From Rhodococcus sp. SBT000017 (GTDB taxonomy: Bacteria > Actinomycetota > Actinomycetes > Mycobacteriales > Mycobacteriaceae), in assembly GCF_003688915.1 (NCBI RefSeq), contig NZ_REFU01000001.1, positions 2,666,001-2,730,000 on the forward strand: a stretch of 64,000 nucleotides of DNA, written 5' to 3'. The position numbers were made by a program, and so were the translations under genes. Below are positions 19,295 through 28,008 of this stretch, piece after piece (within the stretch, counting starts at the first letter, position 1; every line of letters starts with the position of its first letter). The notes below the pieces were generated by a model. The model did not search any database and was not told the DNA's origin. It saw only the letters and a program-made list of their open reading frames with translations.

Positions 19295-19942
19295 TCATAG
19301 GAGCGTGGACCAGTACGACCAGAAACGCTGCGCGATCAGGGCGATGAGGACGAGAAACCACACGGTCAGCGGAATCGAGTGATTGCGAATCACCGAGTCA
19401 AGCCATACCCGAAACCATTGCCGAAGAGCGGATTTCGACCTGGCGCGGTCGAGGTTGCGCAGCGTGACGTACCAGAAGATCGGTACGGTGACCGCCCACA
19501 CCGCCATGCAGTAGGGGCACAGGGCGCCGATCTCGTACAGGCTCTGCACGATCAGCCAGTGCACGAAGACTGCGGCAGCAGTGACACCGACCTGCACTGC
19601 GCCCCAGAACCACTGCGCGAACATCGCACCGGCGAGAAGGGCGGCACCCACTGCTGCCACGACGGCGAAGCCTGCGATCCCGAGGAGGGAATTGGGAAAT
19701 CCGAACGCAGACGCCTGCGGGGTGTCCATCACCGATCCGCAGTTGAGCACCGGGTTGATGCTGCAGGTCGGGGCGTAGGCGGGGTCGAGCGCAAGAGCGA
19801 ACTTTTCTACCGTGAGCACGAACGCGGCGGTCAGGCCGATCAGGCCGCCCACCAGCAGCAGCCAGGGCAGGCTCCGGCCGAACGATCCACCTTGTCGGGT
19901 CTCGTTCGCTGGGAGGTCAGCCGAGTGCAGCGTCGAGGGCAT
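19295..19942 (-). CDS. Vitamin K epoxide reductase-family (DsbB-like) protein
   Basis: 215 residues with four or five membrane helices. VKOR cysteines are present as CSINPVLNCGSVMD and the CPYC active site in IGALCPYCMAVWAV. In actinobacteria VKOR reoxidises DsbA using menaquinone. Its start (ATG 19942) lies 26 bases inside the upstream DsbA gene, so translation is coupled and the two are functional partners. Confidence 0.88.
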   Translation of the reverse strand: MPSTLHSADLPANETRQGGSFGRSLPWLLLVGGLIGLTAAFVLTVEKFALALDPAYAPTCSINPVLNCGSVMDTPQASAFGFPNSLLGIAGFAVVAAVGAALLAGAMFAQWFWGAVQVGVTAAAVFVHWLIVQSLYEIGALCPYCMAVWAVTVPIFWYVTLRNLDRARSKSALRQWFRVWLDSVIRNHSIPLTVWFLVLIALIAQRFWSYWSTLL

Positions 19943-20576
19943 CGGCGAGGTCTCCGTACGTGGTCGGTTCGATCTTGGTGCCGTTGAGGAAGAACGTCGG
20001 GGTGCCCTGCACGCCGAGCGCGATCCCGTCCGCGACGTCGGCCTCGATGCGCGCGAGCGTCGCAGGGTCGGTGTAAGCGGCATCGAAGGCGCTCATGTCG
20101 AGCCCTTGCTCGACGGCGAAGCTGCGGAACAACTCGTCCTGCGGAACCTGCTGTTCGCCCCACTGCGCCTGCGTTTCGTACATGCGCTGATACATCGCCT
20201 CGAATCCGCCCTGCTGGGCCGCGGCCTCGACTGCGCGTGCGGCTCGTTCGGCATTGAAGTGGGAGGCGATCGGAAAGTAGCGGGCCACGAAGCTCACCCG
20301 GTCGCCGTACTCTTCACGCAATTGCTCGATCGCCGGGTAGGCCGATCGGCAGGCCTCGCACTCGAAGTCGAGGAACTCCACGAACGTGACCCGGCCGTCG
20401 GGCACCGAGTTCAACCGATGACTGTTCTCGCGCACCGCAATCGAGGCAGGGTCGGTCGCGGCCTGCTCGGCGGCGGCAGCATCCGGAGACCCCGATCGAT
20501 CCACCACCAGAAATACAGCCAACGCGGCGGCGAACACGATCACCAGGGACAAGGAAATCTTCAACGCTCGGCTCAT
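19917..20576 (-). CDS. DsbA-like thiol-disulfide oxidoreductase
   Basis: 219 residues. An N-terminal membrane anchor or signal (LKISLSLVIVFAAALAVFLVV) precedes a DsbA thioredoxin fold with active site FEFLDFECEACRSAYP-type (CEAC), a helical insert, and the cis-Pro motif GVQGTPTFFLNG. It introduces disulfides outside the membrane and is recharged by the adjacent VKOR protein. First gene of the dsbA-vkor-tlpA-tlpA-ccdA operon, divergent from the CadC-type repressor. Confidence 0.88.
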   Translation of the reverse strand: MSRALKISLSLVIVFAAALAVFLVVDRSGSPDAAAAEQAATDPASIAVRENSHRLNSVPDGRVTFVEFLDFECEACRSAYPAIEQLREEYGDRVSFVARYFPIASHFNAERAARAVEAAAQQGGFEAMYQRMYETQAQWGEQQVPQDELFRSFAVEQGLDMSAFDAAYTDPATLARIEADVADGIALGVQGTPTFFLNGTKIEPTTYGDLADALDAALG

Positions 20577-20647
20577 ACAACTACCTTCTCGATTCGTTCG
20601 GATTGATCAATGGGCCCGATATGGGCGTTTCGACTCGTTATGACACT

Positions 20648-20703
20648 AACAATCGTACGAACGTTGACTAAAGGACCTTCCCTAACGATCGCATGATTGT
20701 TAG
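20648..20703. promoter_or_regulatory. Two CadC/SmtB-type operators in the divergent promoter region
   Basis: Site A (20648-20665) AACAATCGTACGAACGTT is centred on the perfect TCGTACGA dyad. Site B (20682-20703) has arms CTAACGATC and GATTGTTAG around GCAT, matching at 8 of 9 positions. TTAGAT (20700-20705) just before the cadC-like ATG is a likely -10 for a nearly leaderless message. ArsR/SmtB sensors bind such AT-flanked dyads, so both divergent operons may be repressed. Confidence 0.6.
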
Positions 20704-20712
20704 ATTGTGCCC

Positions 20713-21111
20713 ATGGCCTTGGAACCTCTGGACTCGTGCGATTTGTTGTGTATGGACCTCCCTCACGCCGAGAGGGTTCGCGCTACTCTGCCCGCGCTCG
20801 GCGATATCGAACCGGTCGCCGACGCTGCCCGAGCATTCGGCGACCCCACCCGACTGACCATCGCGCTCGCGTTGAACGCCGGCGGGCAGATGTGTGGCTG
20901 CGACATCGCGTGGATCGTGGGACAGAGCCAGAAGCTGGTCTCCCACCATCTCCGCAAACTCAAAGCCGCGGACGCCGTCACATCGAACAGAGAGGGAAAG
21001 TTGGTCATGTATTCGCTCACCGACCGCGGCACCCGACTGCTCGCGACACTGACCGAGGTACTGCCCACCGCCTCGGCCACCGCCGAAGTCACCGGGGTCG
21101 ATCATGGCTGA
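20713..21111 (+). CDS. CadC-type ArsR/SmtB metal sensor
   Basis: 132 residues. The winged helix (FGDPTRLTIALALNAGGQMCGCDIAWIVGQSQKLVSHHLRKLK) carries C-x-C in helix alpha-3, and the N-terminus carries CDLLC; together these are the four cysteines of the alpha-3N site of CadC sensors for Cd, Pb and Zn. It should repress its own operon until soft metal binds. Its stop overlaps the ATPase start by eight bases. Confidence 0.85.
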   Translation: MALEPLDSCDLLCMDLPHAERVRATLPALGDIEPVADAARAFGDPTRLTIALALNAGGQMCGCDIAWIVGQSQKLVSHHLRKLKAADAVTSNREGKLVMYSLTDRGTRLLATLTEVLPTASATAEVTGVDHG

Positions 21112-23311
21112 CGCGTGCTGCGGACCTACCCCGGCAGCGCCGACCACCGAATCCACTGCTGACGGTGCGGGCACGGGAGGTCCGGCTCCGACCGATGCAC
21201 TCCCGGGGTTGTGGCAGGTCCGCGAGCTGCAACTCGCCTCGGCCGCCGCGATCATCCTGGGCGCATCGTGGGTGCTCGGTCGAACGGGTGCCGATGCGGT
21301 TGCGACCGTCGGCGCTCTGATCGCTGCCGCGATCGCCGCCGTCACCTTCGTTCCCGCGACGGTGAGAAATCTGCGACACGGACGCATCGGTGTCGGCACG
21401 CTGATGACGATCGCGCTCCTCGGTGCCATCGCATTGGGCCAGATCCCCGAGGCCGCGATGCTCGGCATCTTGTTCTCCGTCGCCGAGGGACTCGAGGAAT
21501 ACGCGGTCTCCAAGACCCGCCGCGGACTGCGCGCACTCCTGTCCTTGGTGCCGCCGACGGTATCTGTCCTGCGCGGTGGAACCGAGCAGGCCCTGTCCCC
21601 CGACGATGTCGTGATCGGGGACATCATGGTGCTGCGGCCGGGTGAGCGAGCTGCCACGGACGGCACCATCGCTCGCGGTTCGACCAACCTGGACGTGTCT
21701 GCGATCACCGGTGAATCCGTGCCCATCGAAGCCGGTGTCGGTGACGAGGTGCATGCCGGTGCCATCAACGGCGGCGGGGCCATCGAGGTCACCGTCACCA
21801 CGAAGGCGTCGGAGAGCTCACTCGCTCGCATCGTGCACATCGTCGAGCAAGCCCAGGACCGCAAAGGGGCCGGCCAGCGGCTCGCAGACCGGATTGCACA
21901 CCCCCTCGTGCCCTCGATCATGGTTCTCGCCGTACTCGTCGCCGGCGTGGGCGCGGTGCTCGGTGACCCGATGCTGTGGCTCGAACGCGCACTGGTGGTC
22001 CTGGTCGCGGCATCACCGTGCGCGCTGGCGATCTCCGTTCCCTTGTCGGTGGTTGCAGCAATCGGCGCAGCAAGTCGCAACGGGGCATTGATCAAAGGCG
22101 GTGCAGCAGTGGAAGAGCTGGGCCGCATTCGCGTCGTCGCCTTGGACAAGACCGGCACCCTCACCGCAGGACGACCGGAGGTCGTCGACGTCGTCACCGC
22201 TGCGGGAATCAGCCGCGACGCCGCGCTGGCCGTTGCTGCTGCGCTCGAAGCGCGCAGCGAGCATCCACTCGCCCGCGCCGTACTGGCCTCCGTATCGACC
22301 GTCGCGGCAGCCGATGATGTCACTGCCATCGCCGGGCACGGCCTGACCGGCACCCTCGACGGAGCCCCGATCAGGCTCGGGAAACCGAGCTGGTTCGACA
22401 CACACCCCAGCTCCGAGGAGTTCCGCGCCGACGTCGCTCGTCTCCAGAGCAGCGGTGCCACAGTCGTTCTCGTCGAACGCGCCGGAGTTCTGATCGCTGC
22501 GATCGCCGTCCGCGACGAACTGCGGCCCGAGGCCGCCGAGGCTGTCCGCCAACTCACCGCGCTCGGTATCGACACTGCGATGCTCACCGGCGACAACGCG
22601 CTCACTGCGCAGGCTCTGGCGACCCAGGCGGGCATCACCGCCGTCCACGCCGAACTACTGCCCGAGGACAAAGCGGCCCTGCTGACCGACATCGCGGCCG
22701 GACGCAAGATTGCCATGGTCGGCGACGGCATCAACGACGCTCCCGCCTTGGCGACCGCAGATGTCGGTATCGCCATGGGCGCGATGGGAACCGACGTTGC
22801 CATCGAGACCGCCGATGTTGCCCTCATGGGGGAAGACCTCCGGCATCTACCGCAGGTGCTGGCCCACGCTCGACGCGCCCGGCGCATCATGATCGAGAAC
22901 ATCGCCTTGTCGATTGCCATCATCGGCGTGCTCGTCCCACTGGCTGCTACCGGTGTCCTGGGCTTGGCCACCGTGGTGCTCGTCCACGAACTCGCCGAAG
23001 TCCTGGTCATAGCCAATGCGATTCGCGCCGCCCGCACCACTCCCTTGGACGGGTTCGTGCCCCCGCCCGCGGCGTCCGGTGCCCTCAACGTCACGATCGC
23101 ACCCGCAGCGGCCTTCGAGGATGCCTGCTGTGCTCCGGCTCCGACGCCGAGGAACACCGCACCTCTCGCATCTGGGAACCTACTGGCCTCCAACACCACA
23201 ACGTCACCATCGGCGATCGGAGCATACGATGACAGCTCCGGGTGCTCGGATGGATGTACCTGCTGCACATCGACCCCCGCGCACGGCGAACTCTTCCGCG
23301 GAAAGAGGTAG
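21104..23311 (+). CDS. Soft-metal P1B-type ATPase (Cd/Zn/Pb exporter)
   Basis: 735 residues: actuator TGES (DVSAITGESVP), membrane SPC metal motif (VAASPCALAIS), phosphorylation site DKTGTLT, HP locus (SEHPLARAV) and hinge MVGDGINDAP. Instead of a classic metal-binding domain it has cysteines at the very N-terminus (DACCGP) and in a C-terminal tail (EDACCAP ... GCSDGCTCCTS). It exports soft divalent metal using ATP. Coupled to the CadC-type sensor, it fits a Cd/Zn/Pb pump; copper is less likely because the motif is SPC with a CadC partner. Confidence 0.9.
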   Translation: MADACCGPTPAAPTTESTADGAGTGGPAPTDALPGLWQVRELQLASAAAIILGASWVLGRTGADAVATVGALIAAAIAAVTFVPATVRNLRHGRIGVGTLMTIALLGAIALGQIPEAAMLGILFSVAEGLEEYAVSKTRRGLRALLSLVPPTVSVLRGGTEQALSPDDVVIGDIMVLRPGERAATDGTIARGSTNLDVSAITGESVPIEAGVGDEVHAGAINGGGAIEVTVTTKASESSLARIVHIVEQAQDRKGAGQRLADRIAHPLVPSIMVLAVLVAGVGAVLGDPMLWLERALVVLVAASPCALAISVPLSVVAAIGAASRNGALIKGGAAVEELGRIRVVALDKTGTLTAGRPEVVDVVTAAGISRDAALAVAAALEARSEHPLARAVLASVSTVAAADDVTAIAGHGLTGTLDGAPIRLGKPSWFDTHPSSEEFRADVARLQSSGATVVLVERAGVLIAAIAVRDELRPEAAEAVRQLTALGIDTAMLTGDNALTAQALATQAGITAVHAELLPEDKAALLTDIAAGRKIAMVGDGINDAPALATADVGIAMGAMGTDVAIETADVALMGEDLRHLPQVLAHARRARRIMIENIALSIAIIGVLVPLAATGVLGLATVVLVHELAEVLVIANAIRAARTTPLDGFVPPPAASGALNVTIAPAAAFEDACCAPAPTPRNTAPLASGNLLASNTTTSPSAIGAYDDSSGCSDGCTCCTSTPAHGELFRGKR

Positions 23312-23317
23312 AGACCT

Positions 23318-23659
23318 GTGAGCGGTGATCGAACTGCACGCAGGCTCTACGAGATCGAAATGACCGCAGCAGCAGGGGCATCGACAACAGAGGTGCGCTG
23401 GTACCACCTCGAACGAGCACACATCCTCTCGCAGCCCTATCCGTGGTTGCATACTCGCAACCACGCCGCGATGTTGAAAGCTGCGGTGACAGAACATGAT
23501 CGGCGCGAATCCTGGGGCCAGTTGATTCGGATCGTGGTCGCTGCTCCAGGATCGTGGTCGGGGCGATACCCGGCCGGTAACACCGGCCGGGTCGAGGCGG
23601 GACTGATGTCGCCGATGCCCATTCCGCAGGACCTTGCGGACGCGCTGGGGGGCACGTAG
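23318..23659 (+). CDS. DUF3703 family protein
   Basis: 113 residues with the pattern ARRLYEIEM ... WYHLERAHILSQPYPWLHTRNHAAML ... GQLIRIVVAAPGSW ... GNTGRV ... MPIPQDLA that I recognise as DUF3703. Members are small cytoplasmic proteins often found with heavy-metal efflux genes; function unknown. GTG 23318 has GAGGT upstream and follows the ATPase stop by six bases, so it belongs to the cad operon. Confidence 0.7.
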   Translation: MSGDRTARRLYEIEMTAAAGASTTEVRWYHLERAHILSQPYPWLHTRNHAAMLKAAVTEHDRRESWGQLIRIVVAAPGSWSGRYPAGNTGRVEAGLMSPMPIPQDLADALGGT

Positions 23660-23668
23660 CGGGAGTCA

Positions 23669-24631
23669 TCAGTTCAGGCCTGCGTAGGAGTGTAGGCCTG
23701 AGACGACCATGTTGATGATGAACAGGTTGAACAGCATCGCCACGAATCCGGCGATGTTGATCCATGCTGCGCGGGTGTTGCGCCATCCGCTGGTGGCTCG
23801 GGCGTGCAGGTAGGAGGCGTACACGATCCAGGTGATGAAGGAGACCGTTTCTTTCGGGTCCCAGCCCCAGAATCGGCCCCATGCGGCTTCGGCCCAAATG
23901 GCACCGAGGATGACGCCGACGCCGAAGAGTGGAAATGCGAAGATCGTGGTCTTGTACGCCAGGATGTCCAGTGTCTGCGCGGAAGGCAGACGGGCGACGA
24001 TTCGGCTCATTCTGCTCCCCGAGGCCTCGGGATGCTTCATGCGGATCAGGAACAGCGCGCTCGCAACCCCGGAGATCAAGAACACCCCGCTGCCGAGCGA
24101 GACGATCGAGACGTGCACCGGCAGCCAGTACGACTGCAGTGCCGGTACCACCGGTGCTGCGTTGGCGTACAGCACGGTGCCAGCGACGAACAGGAGGATC
24201 AACGTCGGCACCAGGACGAACAACCACAGGGTGCGCAGCTGCTTGGAGCGCAGCACCACCAGTGCAGCCAGTACACCGGCCGCGCAGGTGACCGAGACGA
24301 ATTCGTACATGTTGCCCCACGGCGGCCTGCTGGCGGCGATCCCGCGAAGAACGATCGACCCGACATGCAACGTCAGCGCCACCATCACCAGCCCGAGTCC
24401 GGTACGGCCCATGCGTTCGGACGGAACCCGCCGGGGTGCATCGGGAATGCGTCCTGGCGTCGTCGATGTCACTGCGATCACCCGCGTGCGCAGTCGCTCC
24501 ATATTGTGCAGCGCCGCGCTACGGGTCGATGCGAGCTGGCCGAGGAATGCGATCGCTGCGAGGAGATAGACCACGAAGGCTGTCTCGAAGCTGATGTCGC
24601 TCCAACGGGCGAGGGTGTCGTCGATCGGCAT
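23669..24631 (-). CDS. ccsB: Cytochrome c synthase subunit CcsB/ResC
   Basis: 320 residues and about eight membrane helices with the haem-handling tryptophan-rich WWD-type segment AWGRFWGWDPKETVSFITW and conserved His in TLHVGS, LPVHVSIVSLG and SYLHARATSGW. With ResB it passes haem across the membrane and ligates it to apocytochrome c. ATG 24631 is four bases after the resB stop; upstream in-frame codons lie in resB. It ends facing the cad operon. Confidence 0.9.
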   Translation of the reverse strand: MPIDDTLARWSDISFETAFVVYLLAAIAFLGQLASTRSAALHNMERLRTRVIAVTSTTPGRIPDAPRRVPSERMGRTGLGLVMVALTLHVGSIVLRGIAASRPPWGNMYEFVSVTCAAGVLAALVVLRSKQLRTLWLFVLVPTLILLFVAGTVLYANAAPVVPALQSYWLPVHVSIVSLGSGVFLISGVASALFLIRMKHPEASGSRMSRIVARLPSAQTLDILAYKTTIFAFPLFGVGVILGAIWAEAAWGRFWGWDPKETVSFITWIVYASYLHARATSGWRNTRAAWINIAGFVAMLFNLFIINMVVSGLHSYAGLN

Positions 24632-24635
24632 GGTG

Positions 24636-26288
24636 TTACACCGTTTCTCTGTCGTGGGTCTCGGAGACGCTCGAAGTTGTCTGCGGCCAGATCTGTGACC
24701 GGAGGGTCTGGAATTCGGGTCCCCAGCCGGCGTGATCGGTGCGAGCCAGGCCGCCCATGTCCACTCGCGAGAGACCGTGTTCGCCAAGGTGGGCCCGGAA
24801 CCAGACACGACGGCGTGTGATGACCAGGGACACCAGTAGTCCGGTCATCATCGTGACCGCGAACACGAGGACCCACCGCTGCGCGGGGTCGTATCCGACC
24901 TGGAGATTCGCGAATTCCTTGGCACCGTCGAACCGGACGAGGGTGCCGTCGGAGAGGGTTGTCGATTCTCCGGGCCGCAGGTTGACCCGGTCCTGCTTGA
25001 CCAGCCGACCCTGGTTGATCATCTCCTGGTCCAGGGAGAAGATCGACTGCGGGATGCCGGTGTCGAGACCGGTGTCGCCCTTGTAGATGTCTACTGCCAC
25101 AGCGGGATCGACCAATTCCGGGAAGCGGGAGGAGAGCAGGTTTCCGTTGAATTGCGCGGTGGGCGCGAAGAGTCCTTCGATGGCGATCTGGCCTCGGCGG
25201 CGTTCGTCGGCGGTGGCGTAGGTCCCCCCGGGTGGGTCGAATCGCAGCGCGCCGCTGCTGAGGAACGTCGTGGCGTCGTCGGGGCGGAACTGCAGGGCTT
25301 CGGTGCGGGTCTGGCCGTCGGGGAAGGTGACGGTGAATTCGGGGGCGTAGCCGTGTCCGGTGAGGTAGATGCGTTCGTCGCCGAGCCGGAGGGGTTCGTT
25401 GACTTTGAGTTGATAGTCGCGCCAGGTGTCGGCGGCGATGTCGTCGGCGCTCTGGTAGGAGATGTTCGAGGTGAACATCTCGGCCTGACCATTGTCGAGG
25501 TAGTCGGCGGTGAAGTCCTTGACCCGGATACAGAACGGCTCGAGTCCGGTGCCGTCGGTGCTGTTGCCGGCGCGGAAGGAGTCGTAGACGGCGGGAGAGG
25601 TGTTGCAGAAACCGGGTCCGTTGTCGGCGATGACGATGACCGAGCCTTCGTAGCCGAACAGTTTGCCGATGGCGATAGCGGCGAGCAGACCGATCAGAGA
25701 GAAGTGGAAGAGCAAGTTCCCGGCCTCGCGGGTGTAGCCCTTCTCGGCCGAGAGAGTCAGTGCCCCATCGGGCTCGGGCCGAACGACGGTACGCCACCCT
25801 TTCAAGTGCGGCGCGATGTCGGCAATCACCTTCTCGGGGTCACCGGCGAGGGTGCCCGAATGCTGCAACGGTAGTCGAGTGAGGTTTCGAGGTACTCGAA
25901 CAGGTTGTGCGCGCAGAGCTTTGCCGTGCTCGATCAACCGGGGAGTCAGACAGCCGATCAGGGACACGAACAGCAGGACGTAGATCGCGGTGAACCAGGA
26001 ACTTGCGAACACGTCGAACAATTCCAGTGTGTCCATCACCGGCCCGAGAGCCGGGCGCGCGGCGATGTAGGCATCGACGGCCTGGGTATTGAGATTGCGC
26101 TGCGGCAGCAGTGCGCCGGGGATTGCTGCGGCGGCGAGGAGGAACAGCAGCACCAGCGCTGTACGCATCGACGTCAGTTGTCGCCACCGGTTGCGCAGCA
26201 TCGCCACTGTTCTGCGCACCAGTCTCGGCGAGTGCGCACCGGGGTGTTCGTCGATCGTCATCTCCGCACGCCCGTCACCGACCACCAT
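24636..26288 (-). CDS. resB: Cytochrome c synthase subunit ResB (Ccs1)
   Basis: 550 residues. Three N-terminal membrane helices (MRTALVLLFLLAAAAIPGALLPQ, WFTAIYVLLFVSLIGCL, GNLLFHFSLIGLLAAIAIGKLFGYEG), a large extracytoplasmic domain and a C-terminal helix (WVLVFAVTMMTGLLVSLVITRRR) match ResB/Ccs1. It forms the haem lyase with CcsB. ATG 26288 directly follows the lnt stop; an ATG at 26261 is also possible. A BlaI-type palindrome covers bases -6 to -22 from the first start, so resB-ccsB has its own control. Confidence 0.9.
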   Translation of the reverse strand: MVVGDGRAEMTIDEHPGAHSPRLVRRTVAMLRNRWRQLTSMRTALVLLFLLAAAAIPGALLPQRNLNTQAVDAYIAARPALGPVMDTLELFDVFASSWFTAIYVLLFVSLIGCLTPRLIEHGKALRAQPVRVPRNLTRLPLQHSGTLAGDPEKVIADIAPHLKGWRTVVRPEPDGALTLSAEKGYTREAGNLLFHFSLIGLLAAIAIGKLFGYEGSVIVIADNGPGFCNTSPAVYDSFRAGNSTDGTGLEPFCIRVKDFTADYLDNGQAEMFTSNISYQSADDIAADTWRDYQLKVNEPLRLGDERIYLTGHGYAPEFTVTFPDGQTRTEALQFRPDDATTFLSSGALRFDPPGGTYATADERRRGQIAIEGLFAPTAQFNGNLLSSRFPELVDPAVAVDIYKGDTGLDTGIPQSIFSLDQEMINQGRLVKQDRVNLRPGESTTLSDGTLVRFDGAKEFANLQVGYDPAQRWVLVFAVTMMTGLLVSLVITRRRVWFRAHLGEHGLSRVDMGGLARTDHAGWGPEFQTLRSQIWPQTTSSVSETHDRETV

Positions 26289-27902
26289 CTAAATACTACG
26301 CGACATAGTAGTTTGCGTGTTCGGTGTGGTGGAGCGTGGTCGGCGCAGCAGCGAGAACGCCAGTGCCGCAACAGCGCCGGTGGCGGAAATCCATTCCGGA
26401 ACGCTGCCGGTGATCGTCGCCGGGGTGAGCGTGGCGCTCAGGGACACCTCGGTGACGACAGCTGCGGGGGTGAACAGCTCCGTGCGCTCGACGACCTCCC
26501 CGCGTGCATCGATGACGGCGCTGACGCCGCTGGTGGCCGAAACGACGACGCTGCGCCCGTGTTCGACCGCTCGCACCCGCGACATGGCGAGTTGTTGATA
26601 GGTCATGTTCGTCCGACCGAAGGTGGCGTTGTTGGTCGGCACTGCGATCAGCTGGGCACCGGCGCGAACGGAGTCGGTGAGCAATGCGTCGAAGGCGACC
26701 TCGTAGCAGGTGGCCACCGCGACGGGCACTCCGGCGAGGTCGACGACACCGTTGCCCTGGCCCGGGGTGAAGTTTCCCGCTTGGGCGGCATAGGGAGAGA
26801 GTGCCGTGACGATCGCGCGCATCGGCAAGTATTCGCCGAACGGCACCAGTTGTCGCTTGTCGTGCATCTGTCCGGGCCCGCTGGCGGGATCCCACACGAT
26901 CGAGGTGTTCGTGGTGGTGCCGTCGCCCTGGCGTAGCACCGTGCCGACGAGAATGGGCACTCCGACGGCGCGGGCTGCGGCGTCGATACGTGCGGCGGCA
27001 TCGGGGTTGCGCAGAGGGTCGATGTCGGAGGAGTTCTCCGGCCAGATGACCAGATCGGGTGCGCGTACGCGGCCGGAGTCGATGTCGTCGGCGAGCTCGA
27101 TGGTGCGCTGAACGTGGTTGTCGAGCACTGCTCGTCGTTGGGCGTTGAAGTCGAGACCGAGCCGCGGGACGTTGCCTTGCACCAAGGCGACGGTGACCGT
27201 GTCCTGCTGCGGTGGAGCGAACAGTGGAGCTACCACCGCGAGCGCCCCTACAGCAGTGGCCGCACCGATGCACGACGCTGCTGCAGTTCTGCGGGTGATG
27301 CGATCGGAAGCGATGGCACCGGCCAGAGCGGACCCGATCAGCACCACGACGAACGACAACCCCGGCGCGCCGATCAACGCAGCCAGAGGCAGCAGCGGCC
27401 CGTCGGATTGACCGAATGCGATGCGGCCCCAGGGGAATCCGCCGAACGGGATCCGAGATCGTGCCGCTTCCATCGCCACCCAGGCGCTCGCCACCCAGAC
27501 CGGCCCCCACGGCAGTCGGGACATCCGATCCGCTACTGCGCCGAACATCGCCACGAAGAGGGCTTGAACGACGGCCAGCGCCAGCCACGGCACCGATCCG
27601 ACGTACTCCCCCACCCACGGCAGCAGAGGCACGAAGAACGCCGAGCCGGCGACGAAGCCGTAGCCGGCTCCCGCGAGCGCTCCCTGCCCGCGGACCGCCA
27701 GCACCAGCACGGCAATCGCCGCGGGAGCGAGAAACCACAGATCGACGGGAGGGAACGTGGCGTACAACATCAGCCCGGACGACGCGACGGCGAGGAGCCG
27801 GATCCACGCGCGGACTCCGTTGCTGCCGGTCACCCACCGCGCCCGGCTCGGGCCGTAGCCGAGAGGTCGAGGTCCGGGTTCGATGTCAGGAGCGGCCCTC
27901 AT
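26289..27902 (-). CDS. lnt: Apolipoprotein N-acyltransferase
   Basis: 537 residues: about seven membrane helices, then a nitrilase-type domain with catalytic Glu (LVIWPENSSDIDP), Lys (MHDKRQLVPFGEYLP) and Cys (VATCYEVAFDALL). It adds the third acyl chain to the lipoprotein cysteine in the membrane. A nitrilase domain plus integral membrane domain separates it from soluble amidases. The start is uncertain (ATG 27902, no strong ribosome site). Its promoter shares a perfect BlaI-type palindrome with the divergent lspA. Confidence 0.9.
   Translation of the reverse strand: MRAAPDIEPGPRPLGYGPSRARWVTGSNGVRAWIRLLAVASSGLMLYATFPPVDLWFLAPAAIAVLVLAVRGQGALAGAGYGFVAGSAFFVPLLPWVGEYVGSVPWLALAVVQALFVAMFGAVADRMSRLPWGPVWVASAWVAMEAARSRIPFGGFPWGRIAFGQSDGPLLPLAALIGAPGLSFVVVLIGSALAGAIASDRITRRTAAASCIGAATAVGALAVVAPLFAPPQQDTVTVALVQGNVPRLGLDFNAQRRAVLDNHVQRTIELADDIDSGRVRAPDLVIWPENSSDIDPLRNPDAAARIDAAARAVGVPILVGTVLRQGDGTTTNTSIVWDPASGPGQMHDKRQLVPFGEYLPMRAIVTALSPYAAQAGNFTPGQGNGVVDLAGVPVAVATCYEVAFDALLTDSVRAGAQLIAVPTNNATFGRTNMTYQQLAMSRVRAVEHGRSVVVSATSGVSAVIDARGEVVERTELFTPAAVVTEVSLSATLTPATITGSVPEWISATGAVAALAFSLLRRPRSTTPNTQTTMSRSI
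26294..26310 (-). promoter_or_regulatory. BlaI-type operator before resB (inside lnt 3' end)
   Basis: TACTACG-CGA-CATAGTA, one mismatch from the perfect dyad. It lies in the last lnt codons, six bases upstream of the resB ATG. Confidence 0.6.
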
Positions 27903-27953
27903 GACGGCACTCGCGTGCAGCCGGTACCGGAGAAGTCTCTGCCGTTCATCAAT

Positions 27954-27970
27954 TACTATGTTGCATAGTA
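27954..27970. promoter_or_regulatory. BlaI-type operator between lnt and lspA
   Basis: TACTATG-TTG-CATAGTA, a perfect 7-bp dyad with a three-base spacer, placed between the divergent lnt and lspA starts (52 and 39 bases away). Confidence 0.75.
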
Positions 27971-28008
27971 TTTGAAGTTGTGGCAACTCTGCGGTGGAGA
28001 CCGATCCC

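Noticed and set aside
20668..23268. Open frame of 866 codons on the minus strand through the P-type ATPase
   Set aside because: Ser/Ala/Thr-rich shadow translation; the plus strand has all ATPase motifs.
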